Of a stretch of 64,000 bases of DNA, positions 11,906 through 23,017 are shown in pieces. The position numbers and the translations under genes are program-made. A model generated the notes under the pieces. That model saw only the letters and a program-made list of their open reading frames with translations, was not told the origin of the DNA and did not search any database. Position 1 is the first letter of the stretch. Each line of letters opens with the position of its first letter. The stretch comes from Nageia nagi (Eukaryota > Pinophyta): the NCBI GenBank assembly GCA_050084985.1, contig JBITNC010000001.1, forward strand, positions 123,132,001-123,196,000, in the 5' to 3' direction.

Positions 11906-14760
11906 TTTGCTATAACACAAAATTAAAATAATAAGCATGTATTTTTTAAAAAACTAAGTAGATAATACACTAACATTAAAGACATGCTTGATTTGATTCA
12001 CAAGTGCAAATAATAATTCATGTACCCAAATATATTTTGCATCTCAAGAATTGTAGATGTAGAGTGATATTGTTGAAGCTTATTTTCTTGTCTAAAATTA
12101 GGCCTTCACCTGTATGCCCACACAAGAGTAGCCTAGGTCCTACCAATCCTTAACTAGTTTCCTTTGGGCTATAGTATACTTTTTAAAAAAGAATTACTAA
12201 CTATTTTCCAAGGTTCTAACATTTATTAAATTGATAAAATTATTAATCTTGATTAGGTTTCAAGTTTTCCTTATAGGTTATTAGGATAATCATTGAATGG
12301 ACATGCAGATATGTGGTATCACTACACACATACCTATCCACCTAATAGAGTTATGTCCAGACCAACAAAGGACTTAGGGGCAATTAAGCAATGCAAACTT
12401 TTCACCATTTAGATCATCAAACTTAAAGGCTATAGTTTGTATGTCTTCATCTTATGGCTTTCAAACAAGTCATGTTGTGAAAAGTACATGTGAATGTTTT
12501 CATTTTAAGGGGTTGCTCATATCAATGTTTGCATTTTTATTTTCATAAGTAAATAAATCAAAAATGCTAAACATAAAATAAAAGAGCATAAGTAAAAACA
12601 TCATTCATTCAAAAAACTTGAAACCTAAGTTTCCAATGGGTTTTGTTCACAATCGCTAAAGGACATCGTTACATCATTTCTTATTTTGCATAAGTCCATA
12701 AGAGCATGCATCAATCCTATAACTATGGATCATTAACTTAAAGAAGTATTGATTATTTTTAAGTAAACATGCATCTATTTTTATAAAGGATAAAAAAATG
12801 CACTCTTCCCATAAGTACGGATCATGTACTTTAAAGAAGTATGCATTAATCTAAAAAAATTAAGCATTCATTATTTTAAGAGGAATAATCATGCATTTTT
12901 AAGTCATAAGTATGCATCTTCAATCATTTTAAGTCTTAAAGAAAAAAAAAAGACTAACAAGGCATTTATTAACTTTAACAAATAAGTATTAAGAATGCAC
13001 AAAATAGAAGCATTTATCTTAAAAGTTAAGTACTATGCACACACTAAGCATAAGTACTAATCTTAAGCATGTATTAATTTAAAAAATTTAAGCATGCATT
13101 ACTTTTAAGAAAATGCTCTTTTTAAATTAAAAATGCTCTCTTTAAATTTAACAAATTGGAAGTAAAAAAAATGCACAAAATTTTTTTTTATGTCAAAGAC
13201 ATATCATATCTCCACCTTTTGACTTAAAACATAAGATCCCAAAAAAATAGAGAAAATGAGAGTAGCATTGAAAAAATCACACAAAGTAGGTAGGGGTAGG
13301 AAAAAAAAGAGACATATTGGGCAAAGGGACAAATAACAAATGTTCTCAAGGAGGTTCAAAACACAGGTGAGGTGTGCATGCACTATTCTCATCGATGGCA
13401 TGAGGCCAAGGGGAAAAAAATCTCACATTTAATGAGATCACAATACATTGCAATGGAATCTCAAACCTTTTCTATATCGATGGGTGAAAAAAAATGTTGA
13501 TAAATGGGATGGTCAGAAGTAGACATATGATGAAGGACAATGTGATGGAATGCACCCGCAATTATTTGGAAGGAGGCCATCTCACCATGCCATGGGGAGT
13601 TCTTAAAGTCAAAGTTGGTAGTGAATGGATGTGAGATAATATAATGCACATCAAAAAAGGCATGTGAAGAGAGAATATAAGAAGGATAGTGAGGGATAAA
13701 TTTGTGGGATGAGAACATTTTATTTATTCACCATAGAATTAGTGGTGTTGGGTCTTCAATCTCTTGAAGCCCCCACAATGGCATATTGATGGCAAAGATG
13801 AGCGAAGAGCATGAGAAACATCATTCAATGTGTAGGATGTCCATTCAAATGTAGCAAAGTAGCAAGGTGAAGAGTCTACCATAGAGACATGGGTCAGATA
13901 AAGTCTTGGAAGATAGTGTTCAAGTGTAGGGAGGAGAAAATCATAGGAGAGCATAGGCAACCATGTCTTGATGCAAAGAAGGACTAGTGCTTGGGGCTAG
14001 TGGCTAGGAAAGGAGCACAAGGGCCCTTAGTGGGATGAATGATTGGTGAAGATAGTCAAAGAACTAGGTAATGATCAACAAAACCAGAGCAAGGCGCTAG
14101 TTTAGCATGTAAGGGCTAGGCAACAAGCCATGAGAGGTAGAGGTGAAAGAGCTATAGCGTTGACATGTTGTGTGCAAAAGTTTGGAAACATTTGACTATT
14201 ACTTTATGAAGATAGAAGTAAAATTTCACTATACCATCAAAGTTTCCTCCCCATCTATAAAGTGTAAAAAAAAATTACTACCAAAATAATTTTTTTTGTT
14301 TAAAAAAAAAACATTTATACATATTTAAACAAAATGTATAAAAAATATTTACATCTTTTTTTTAAAAAAAAAATATTAGTATCAAAACAAATGGCACAAA
14401 ATTGCATCCTATTTCTTAATGTTAAGCATATTTTGGAATATTAATTTTGTAAGATTACACAAATTTTGTATAATGACCCCTTCCTTTGTAGCAATTAACA
14501 AAATTACAAGTAATCATAAGAGATGAGCATTAACTAAAAATTAGGCAATTTTGTTAGCCATATTATGCTCAAAATAAAGGGTAACACATAATAAGTAATA
14601 TGTTAGTAATAAAATGTAATAAGCCAAAAATAACCAAGAAAAGGGAATTTAATTTATATCTTCCCTTGATTTTTACCTCAACAACAAAGTGAAGGATGAG
14701 AAGTGAAGATCACCAAGATGTAGCTTTCACACCAAGGATATGAAGATGAGCCTCCAAGTT
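11906..14760 (-). other. Leader of the inner element, with a variable segment
   Basis: This is about 2.9 kb between gag and the primer-binding site. Parts nearest gag (12100-12660) and nearest the primer site (14480-14760) correspond to the other copies. 12700-13150 is rich in 'aagcatgca/ataagtacta' motifs, a decayed form of the tandem repeat at 33619-33927. 13200-14170 is richer in G+C and does not match the other leaders by eye. Open minus-strand runs in it (13204-13401, 13461-13718, 13739-13960) gave no recognisable domain. 14180-14400 is A/T homopolymer-rich. Confidence 0.6.
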
Positions 14761-14772
14761 GCTCTGATACTA
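14761..14772 (-). promoter_or_regulatory. Primer-binding site, inner element
   Basis: On the minus strand this reads TAGTATCAGAGC, one change from TGGTATCAGAGC, the complement of the initiator-Met tRNA 3' end used by many plant LTR elements. It lies three bases inside the 5' LTR. Confidence 0.8.
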
Positions 14773-14775
14773 ATT

Positions 14776-15249
14776 TGAAAGAATTAATACTAATAATATA
14801 ATTTTTAAACTACCAAGATCTCATGAAATCTCACAATTACATCTAATAAATACACAAAGCAATCTCACAACACAAGATGTAAAGTGGTTCCTCCAACTAG
14901 GAGTACATCCACTAACTAGATCTTTACTTCTCTTATAATTACAACTCTTTTACTATCTTTGATCTCAAATCCTACACTTCTATCGTATAACATATCTTTA
15001 CTCCATAATTGATGTATCATTACAAAGGGGGATCCTTCTATTTATAGGCTAAAATCCTTTCTTGGATGACCTAAGCATGACATGCACATCTTTGACCTAA
15101 GAGGCATGCTTATGACTTGGAGTGTAAGACAAGTTACATTATTATATTCACTAAACTACTTATGGTATCAAATAATACCCTTAAGTATTAGTGAATTTAT
15201 ATATAATATTTAATACAACTTTTACAATAATGCATTATACATTCCAACA
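14776..15249 (-). repeat. 5' LTR of inner Copia element
   Basis: 474 bp, TGAAAGAATTAATACT to ATTCCAACA on the plus strand, followed by the TCATC duplication. It pairs with 6396-6868. Its TATA block lies near 15039. Confidence 0.9.
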
Positions 15250-15254
15250 TCATC

Positions 15255-15720
15255 AAGGATAGATGAATCACATAAATGCCATCATGAACTTATCAATGGT
15301 GCTCTATAAGTCATCACGAAGATGCCATGCTAAAACATTATAGTCACCTACTATATAAAAACATGTGTTTATTATCATTACAAAATAGAGCATGCACATA
15401 CAATTTCCTCACATATGGATAACTAAATAGTACCAAAAGACACATAAAAATTCCTCACATATGGATAACTGAACAATGCTAAATTGACCAAAAATAGAGT
15501 ATGCACATATGAGTTCCTCACATATGATTAATTGAATAGTGCCAAAAGATAAATAAAAGTTCCTCACACATGGATAACTAAATAGTGCTAGATTGGCCAA
15601 TTTGTATAACAAGTTCCTCACATAGCATGAACTTACCATGAAGGTATATAACAAAATCAACACTATACAACACAAAATCCTCTTAGAGGTGAAGTTGTCA
15701 TCACAAATATGAATTCAACA
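15255..15720 (-). repeat. Repeat and hairpin array of the outer element
   Basis: The outer element resumes after the nested insertion. Four copies of the 'agttcctcacatatggataact' repeat lie at about 15401, 15449, 15510 and 15559. One 24-nt hairpin follows at 15611-15634 with arms aagttc/gaactt. Position and length match the arrays of the other two copies. Confidence 0.7.
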
Positions 15721-15729
15721 TAACAATTC

Positions 15730-17337
15730 AAACTTATTCACTCCCCCTTGAAGGCAACTTCACCAACCTAATAGCATCCTTAAGCTTATATAACTAAGAT
15801 TCTAGGAGGGGCTTGGTGAATAAATCAATGGAGTTCAAGGTGGATAGATAATACTCTAGGTGTATGATGCCATCAAGAACCTTCTTCTTGATAAAATGGG
15901 CATGGATTTTCACATGTTTTGTTCTTTTATGGAATATAAAATTTTTATCCAAAAAAATAGTCGATTGATTATCTAAAAAAAAAAAGATGAACCACCTTGC
16001 TCATACCTAATTTCTTTCAAAAGATACCTTAACCAAATAGCTTCCTGGGTTGTAATAAATATGGTATGATATTTGGCTTTTGTAGTGAAAATAGAAATAG
16101 TAGGTTGCTTCTTGGAATATTAAGAGATAGCACCTAAACCAATGCTAAACTCATACATAAAGGTTGACTTTTTGTCATCTCTATCTCTCTCATAGTCAAA
16201 ATCTAAGAATCTAGAGAGAACAAATGAGGGTAACTTGGAATACTTGAGAGCAAAATCTTTAGTTCCTGCAACATACTTTAAAATTTGCTTAACACCATTA
16301 AGGTGCTCAAGATAAGGTTTTTGTATGAATCATGCTAGTAGATTCATTGTAAAGGTAATATTTGGCCTAGATATAATCAAATACAAAAGACTACTAATTA
16401 ATTACTTGTAAGTTGTAGTAACAGTTAACTAAGAGTTGGAGCTCAAAGAAATAGAACTTCTAAGAGAGACTAGGATCATAGCATATCTGCACTCTTCTAT
16501 TCCAAACTTTTGTAAGATATATGATATATACTTAGATTGATTGAGGTAAGTACAATCTTTGTATTGATACACTTGCATTCGAAGATAGTAGTGTAAGAAG
16601 CCAAGATCAATCATTTTAAATGTTGCTTTAAATTTATATATGCACTCTTGAATGATTTCATTATTATTCTTAGTAATCAAAAAATTATCCATATAAAAGA
16701 GAATCAAGACCACATCTTTTCCTTAATTAAGCACATATAGATTAGAGTAAAAAAAATAGTTAAAAAATCCAATGTCTACAAAGTACCTTGAAATCTTTCT
16801 TTACTAGGTTCTAAGTGCTTATTTAAATCTATACAATGATTTCTTTAGCTTGCACACAAATGACTCTTTACCTTCCACAATAAACCCTTGTAGTTGATTC
16901 ATGAAGATTTCTACATCTAAGTCGCCATTGAGAAATGCACTCTTGACATCAAGTTGAAAAACTTTCCATCCTTGAGCTATATAAAGAATAAAGATAGTTC
17001 TCACAGTAGGCATCTTTTCCATGGAAACAAAGATTTTTTCATAATCTACATCATATTTTTGAGTAAAACCTTTAGTTACTAACCTTGCCTTGTATTTCTC
17101 AATATCGCCAATTGAATTGAACTTAACTTTGTAGATATATTTATTGCTAATCACATTCTTTTCATTAGGATAAGGAATCAAGTCCCAAGTTTTATTTTTT
17201 ATAAGTGCCTCATTCTCCACTTTCATGGCTTCCATCCAGCACTCATGCTTAGAAGCTTCTTTGAAGGTTGAGGGCTCATGCTTGTTGTCAATCTTGGTAA
17301 TTAAGGATTTGTTCAAGGTTATTCTTCTTGTTACCTT
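15730..17337 (-). pseudogene. Decayed Copia RT-RNase H, outer element
   Basis: 16819-17316 is an open RT stretch: H-E-P-S-T-F-K-E-A-S, K-A-R-L-V-T-K-G-F, F-Q-L-D-V-K-S-A-F-L-N-G-D-L. 16429-16713 continues with a damaged active site (Y-M-D-N in place of Y-V-D-D). 15740-16330 holds RNase H fragments, including the segment missing from the young copy. A TAA at 17338-17340 stands at the same codon as the TAG of the young copy. Confidence 0.87.
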
Positions 17338-18620
17338 TTATGTTGGAAAATTTTATTTTTGAGGTTACTTATCTACATCAATATCCAACCAGGTAGGAGC
17401 AAATGAAGAGTCCTCTAGATTATCAACATCCTCATTAGAAGTAGATTCTTCAAGAAGTTCATTGAACTTTATATATCTTTTGAAATGAACACTACTTTAT
17501 AGGTTGGAGAGTGAAGCTTGTAGCCTATATGTTGACTATCATAACCCACAAAAATGTATTTTTTATCCCTTTTGTCCAACTTCTTCCTTTTCTTAGAAAT
17601 AATGTAGGAGAATGCTTCATAAACAAACACCCTAGGGTGAAAAATGTTAGGTTTTGTTCCTGACCATGTTTAAAAAGAAGTTTTACTCTAAATGGCTTTT
17701 GTGGGACACCTATTCAAGGTGTAAATAGCAGTGGTCACAACTTTATCACATAAGAATTTAGGAAGATTACCCAATATGCATCTAGTCATCTCTATAATTA
17801 TTCTATTTTTCTTTTCAATAATACTATTTTGTTGAGGAGTGTAAGGAATTGTAAACTAACTCTTTATTCCATAATTAGCATAATAGTCATTGAACTTATT
17901 GCTATTATATTCTTCCCCATTATCTGATCTCAACATCTTGATTTTAAGGTTAGTTTGATTCTTAATAAAAGCCTTAAAAACCTTAAAACTCTCAAAGGTT
18001 TGGTCTTTGAGCTCAAGTAGATATCCACAAATCATCCTACTAAAGTCATGAATGAAGGTCAATATGTAATATGCTCTTATTACCTTATCTTTTTTAAACT
18101 TTTATCTATGCATCTTACCAAGAATGCACTTCTCGCATAGACCAACCAAATGAGAAATTGAAGGTAAACCTTCTATAAGTCTTTGGTTTTTCATGACTTG
18201 AATACTCTTATGGTTAAGGTTTCCTAAATGATGGTGCCAAAGATTACCTCTAGAACACATATTAAAAGTAAGATACATCTTTGATGGAACTTGATTCATA
18301 ATGTAAAGGTTATCTTTCATAGATTTTTAATTAACATGGTAAGTCCTTTCTTAATGCACTAGGATTGAGAGTTGAACTCAAAAGAATACCTTTTTGTAGC
18401 AACTTAGATCATGGAGAGAAGGTTTATGCTTAACTTATGAATATAGAGAACATTTTTAAGAACCTTTTCATGAATTAGCACACTTCCAATTCTTTAGATT
18501 TCAAGGGTAGAGTTATCACTTATTACAACCATATCCTGAATATACTTGTGAAAGTTCTCAAACTTTTTCTTTTCAAAGCATAGGTGATTAGTGCAACTAG
18601 AGTCAACAATCTATTTAGAT
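17338..18620 (-). pseudogene. Decayed Copia integrase and protease, outer element
   Basis: 17856-18062 carries T-F-I-H-D-F-S-R and R-S-D-N-G-E-E-Y of the integrase core. 18102-18320 carries the HHCC zinc region (W-H-H-H-L-G-N-L-N-H, then L-C-E-K-C). Sequence from 17500 to 17800 matches the integrase C-terminal part with frameshifts. The protease region near 18600 is decayed. Confidence 0.83.
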
Positions 18621-19620
18621 ATAAAATAATAAGACATATTTAGAGCATCATATCAAAACTAACATGAATATTATTTTTCTTTGTAGTTCTTTACATTTTC
18701 ATTACCTTTGTTTTTTTTTTTTTTGAAGCAATCAACTTCTTTGTGACCTTGGATGCCATAATAGTTACAATTACCATCACTTTTTTTTTAGAATAAGGAA
18801 TGTTTGTTTTTTATTTTCTATCTCTTCCTTTGAAATGATTGTTACCATTATTATTGTTGATGTGGTTGTTGTTTCTATTATTTCTACTGCTATTGAGCCA
18901 TTGCTTCTATTGTTGATGTAGCCATTGCTACTTCTCTCAAATTTTTTAGAGGAAGAAGGATAATATGTCTTTTCTTGAAAGGATTTTTGGTTATTCCAAA
19001 AGCAATGTTATTATCATTAGAAGAGGAAATCAACAACTTATTGTTAAAGGTTTCCTCATGCTTCAATAGGTGCCTAGAAAGCTTTTCAAAGAAGAAGATT
19101 TCTTTTTCATCATCAAGCCTTGTTTCCATAACCGTTACAAAGTTTCCAAACTTTGAAGAAAGGTTTTGAAGAATGATAAAGACTAAGAACTCATCATTTA
19201 TCCAATTGTACCAACAAGCAATAAGTTAGGTTCTTAGGTCAATGATATTTTTCAAGTAGATAGCCACATTCATCTTCCCCTTAATGAGATTGAAATAACT
19301 TTTGGAGAATGGTAAACTTTCTTGAAAAGTTTAAACCAAGGTAGATTTGCTTAAGTTTATCCCATACTTATTTTATCGAGGTTGAAGAGAAAATCATCAA
19401 GAAAATATCATTTGAAACTATGTGATAAATCATGGAGGATGCCATCTCATTCTTTGTGTTGTATGCCTCTAGTGCCTTCTCATCTATAGAAGGTACATGG
19501 TTTTCATTCATTATTTACTAAAGCTTTCTTGCTTGCAATTTAGCTCTCATTAAAGGTTCTCAAATTCCATATTTGAAACCATCAAGAATGTGTTTGTATA
19601 AGAAGGATTCTCCCATTTGC
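18621..19620 (-). pseudogene. Decayed Copia gag, outer element
   Basis: 18890-19129 matches the central gag stretch of the young copy (M-E-T-R-L-D-D-E-K-E, L-S-R-H-L-L-K-H-E-E-T). 18700-18790 is the remnant of the zinc knuckle region. The start of gag near 19590-19620 is recognisable but broken. Confidence 0.8.
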
Positions 19621-22498
19621 TACATAAGAATGTGAAATAATAAGCGTGTGGTTGAATAAATAACATTAAATGTTAATTTTAACCAAGTAAATAATACATG
19701 TTACATTTAACACTAAATACATATTTGATTTGATTCACAAATGCAAATATTTTACAATTCAAATAATAATCTATGTATCCAAATACATTTCTTATATCAA
19801 GAATCATATATGTATAGTGACATTTTGAGGCTTATTTTCTTATCTAAAATTAGGCCTTTACTTGGATGCCTACATAAAAGGAGCCCAAGTACTACCAATC
19901 CTTAATCATTTCCCTTTGGGTAGCAATATACTCTCACAAAGAGAAGTACTAGCTATTTTCTAAGGTTTAAATATTTATTGAATTAGCTAAATTATTATTC
20001 TTAATTATATTTCAAGTTGTCCTCTTAGGTTATTAGGATAATCCCTAAATGGACATGTAGATATGTGGTATCACTACACACATACCTATCCACCTATTGG
20101 AGTTAAATCCAAACTAACAAAAGACTTAGGGTAAATTAATAAGTATGAATTTTTCACCATTTGGATCATCGAACTTAAAGGCTCTAGTCCACCTATCCTC
20201 ACCTCATGGCTCCCCAAACAAGTCATGTTGCAGAATATACATGCAGATGTGTTCATTTTAGGGGGTTGCTCATTTCAATGTTTATGATTTTGCATAAGTA
20301 AATAAAGCAAAAGTGCTAAGTAAAAGAGCATAAGTAAACAAACATCATCCATTCATAGCTTAGAACCTTAAGATTCCAATGGGTTTTGTTTACCAACCCT
20401 TAAAGGATATCTTTACATAGGTCCATATCTTGCACAAGTTAACTTTGCATAAAGGATACATCAATTTTCATAATTTGCACAAGTTCAATAACTTTGCATA
20501 AAAAATACTTTAGCATGTACCATTTCATAGCTTTGAATTAAGTAATAAGCATGCATCTTAAAAAGAATTTTAAGCAAGTATCATCCCTATTAATTTGCAT
20601 AAGTAAACAAGCATGTATCAATAACTTAAAGAAATAAGTACTAATTATAAGCATGCAATAACTTAAGTATTAAGCATAAGTACTAATCTTAAGCATGCAT
20701 CATTTAAAACTTAAGTACTAAGCATAAGTACTAATCATAAGCATGTATTGAATTAATAAATAAGTATTAAGCATTCATAAAGGATATAAAAAATTTAAGT
20801 GAAGAAATTTTTATTTCTTATACTTAAATATAATCCCTAAATATGCATTTTTACATAAGTAAATATTTAAAATCTAAGTAGAAGTTGTTTAATATTTGCA
20901 TAAGATTTTTTAAGTAAAATATTAAAATTCCCCCTTTTTACTTAAAAAATGAACTAATTTCCATAACAAGGCTAATTAAGAAGTAGTTATAATGAGCTAT
21001 CTATTATTCATGTATGAAGTAAATAGATAGAGGATATCTCCACTCCATGTCAGGCATTAATTTTAAATTTTAAGCTTTTAATCCATGCTAAAGGAGTCCA
21101 AGCATTTAAAGGTATTAGATGTAAAAAAAGGGCAACTTTAGATTTAATGAGTGCAAATATTAATGTCATAGTAGAAAGCATGGAGAAGAGGTTAAGGGAA
21201 GGTAATGGAAGTCAAACAAAAAACATACTAAGATGGAGAGGGATTAAAGATTGGAAATGGGTGAGGTGAGCTACAATGAGGGTTTGGTGCCCATCATAGG
21301 CCATGGAGGAGTGCTTGGTAAAGTGGAAAAGGTAAGTGTAGAGGGAGTAAGACTATAAGGGCCACTCTGAGAGTGTGAGATGCTTAGCCTTGAGTGCAAG
21401 TTGCTCAATTGTGCAAAGAGAGAGGCTACAGAGGAGAGGCATATGAGAGGAGCAAAGGCTAGGCAAGAAGGAGCCACACAAAGGTTGTAATTGAAATATA
21501 GAGGTCATGACTAGGAAAGGAGGTGCAAGTCAGTAGCAAGGTGTGGGAGGTTCTTGGTGGTCATAAGGTAGCGAAGAGGAGTCTTCATAATATCGATGCT
21601 AGCTACAATTATTGGGAGTAGGGGAAGGCCATATGAGTAGGTGTAGCCATGATTACTACAAAGGAAGGCTAGATGAGCAGGTACTACCATGATTGCTATG
21701 AGCAGGGGAAGGCCAGATGAGCAGGAGCTACCATGATTGCTATGAGCAGGGAAGGCCAAATGAGCAGGTGCCACCATGATTACTGCAAGTAGCAAAAGGC
21801 TAGAAGAGGAGGAGTAAAGAGATATGGGGTTTGGTTGGCCAGAAGTTGGTCAACCTCCCACCTTGTGAAAAACTATTACAAATTTTTTTTTAATAAATAT
21901 TTTAAAATAATTTTGATTTTCTTCCTCCAAAAGATTTGAAAAAATAGGAATATAAAAATATATTTTGTGTTTTAAAAGTTTTGTATATGCCTTACTTACT
22001 TTATTTAATTTGCAACATTTCTACAAAGCATTATAAATATTTTTGTAGAGAGAAGAAAAAAGGTAATATTTTTTTTTTAATAAGTTAGCAATAGTTTTGA
22101 AGTTGGGAAAAAAAATTAATTTGAAAGCCCAAATAACTTAAGCAATATATTAACTTCCTTTGTAAATATAACAATATATTGCAAATTTTTTAGGTTTATC
22201 AAAAAAAAAAAACTTATTATATATTAACTTCTCAAAAAAAATTATAAATAACCCAAGAAGTTAGCATATCCCAAAAATAAATGCATCATATTACTATTTC
22301 ACCAAATTTGCAATAATAAACTAACACATAGAACATAATATGCTAGTGTCATTAGCCAAAAAAAATGAATGGGATAATATGGAGAAGATTATACCTTCTC
22401 TTGAATTTACCTTACATTGAAGAGTAGGTTAAGAATGAGGACCTCCAAATTGAAGATAAGTCTCCAAACCAAGGATGTGAAGAGGAGCCTCCAATGGT
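19621..22498 (-). other. Leader of the outer element
   Basis: About 2.9 kb. 19830-20400 matches the other leaders. 20400-20900 has the decayed 'aagcatgcat/ttaagtacta' repeats. 21001-21850 is G+C-richer and carries the 44-bp tandem repeat listed separately; it does not resemble the matching segments of the other two copies by eye. 21860-22380 is homopolymer-rich. 22400-22498 next to the primer site is conserved. Confidence 0.6.
21610..21795. repeat. Tandem repeat, about 44 bp x 4
   Basis: Four units of the form 'ggaaggccagatgagcagg' followed by 'accatgattgctatgagc' occur with a few differences. They lie in the variable part of the outer element's leader. No matching array is seen in the other two copies. 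Confidence 0.75.
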
Positions 22499-22510
22499 GC
22501 TCTAATACCA
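22499..22510 (-). promoter_or_regulatory. Primer-binding site, outer element
   Basis: The minus strand reads TGGTATTAGAGC, one change from the initiator-Met-type TGGTATCAGAGC, three bases inside the 5' LTR. Confidence 0.8.
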
Positions 22511-22513
22511 AAT

Positions 22514-23012
22514 TGAAGGAACTAACACTAACAAGATAATTTCTAAACAACAAAAATCACATGAATGCTCTCAATTCACATCTAACTATCACACAAAGCA
22601 ATCTCACAAGATAACACAAGATGTAAGTGGTTCCTTCATTTAGAAGTACATCCACTAACTAGATCTTTACTTTAATCACAAATACAACTCTCTTACAATC
22701 CTTTTACTCTTTTCTTCTAACCACTATCCTATAGCATAACTTTACTCGACAATTGGTGTGTAATCACAAAGAGGGAGCCTTCTATTTATAGGCCAAAATC
22801 CCTCTTTGGATCACCCTTTTATCCAATGTACAAAAGCATGATATGTACATCCTTTTACCCAAGGGGCATGCTCATGACATGTAGTGTAGGACAATTTACA
22901 TTATCATATTCACTTAAATACTTAGGGTATCAAATAACACCCTTAAGTATTAGTGAAATTACATAGAATATTTAATACAAACCTTTACAATAATACATTA
23001 TACATTCCAATA
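22514..23012 (-). repeat. 5' LTR of outer Copia element
   Basis: 499 bp. It starts TGAAGGAACTAACACT and ends attccaata, with TA in place of the final CA. The GTGGT target duplication follows at 23013. It pairs with 5573-6071, with many visible differences. Confidence 0.9.
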
Positions 23013-23017
23013 GTGGT

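Larger units (their letters stand above)
6396..15249 (-). mobile_element. Inner (nested) Copia LTR retrotransposon
   Basis: An 8854-bp element sits inside the 3' noncoding region of the outer element, with a perfect target duplication TCATC (6391-6395 and 15250-15254). The outer sequence resumes directly after the duplication ('aaggatagatgaatcac'), and the inner copy has its own equivalent of that stretch near 7155. LTRs are 6396-6868 and 14776-15249. Coding remnants are on the minus strand. The left LTR starts TAAAGG where TGAAGG is expected. It must be younger than the outer element, but LTR differences and stops show that it too is old. Family features are the same as in the young copy: TATCAGAGC-type primer site, long leader, hairpin repeats, GGGGGAG purine tract. 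Confidence 0.92.
5573..23012 (-). mobile_element. Outer Copia LTR retrotransposon, interrupted by a nested copy
   Basis: Two 499-bp LTRs (5573-6071 and 22514-23012) flank the unit. The 5-bp target duplication GTGGT is perfect (5568-5572 and 23013-23017). The last dinucleotide of the right LTR has changed from CA to TA. All coding remnants are on the minus strand, so the 5' LTR is the right one. Removing the nested element (6396-15249 plus one TCATC) leaves about 8.6 kb, close to the 8.7 kb of the young copy at 27625-36359. Internal order, from right to left: primer-binding site, long leader with tandem repeats, decayed gag, protease, integrase, RT and RNase H, hairpin repeats, polypurine tract. 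The LTRs differ at many positions and the frames are full of stops, so the element is old and dead. Confidence 0.9.

Noticed and set aside
21271-21795. Ser/Pro/Leu-rich minus-strand frames in the outer element's leader
   Set aside because: The second is produced by the 44-bp tandem repeat and the first shows no family resemblance. They may be captured sequence, but no gene can be claimed.
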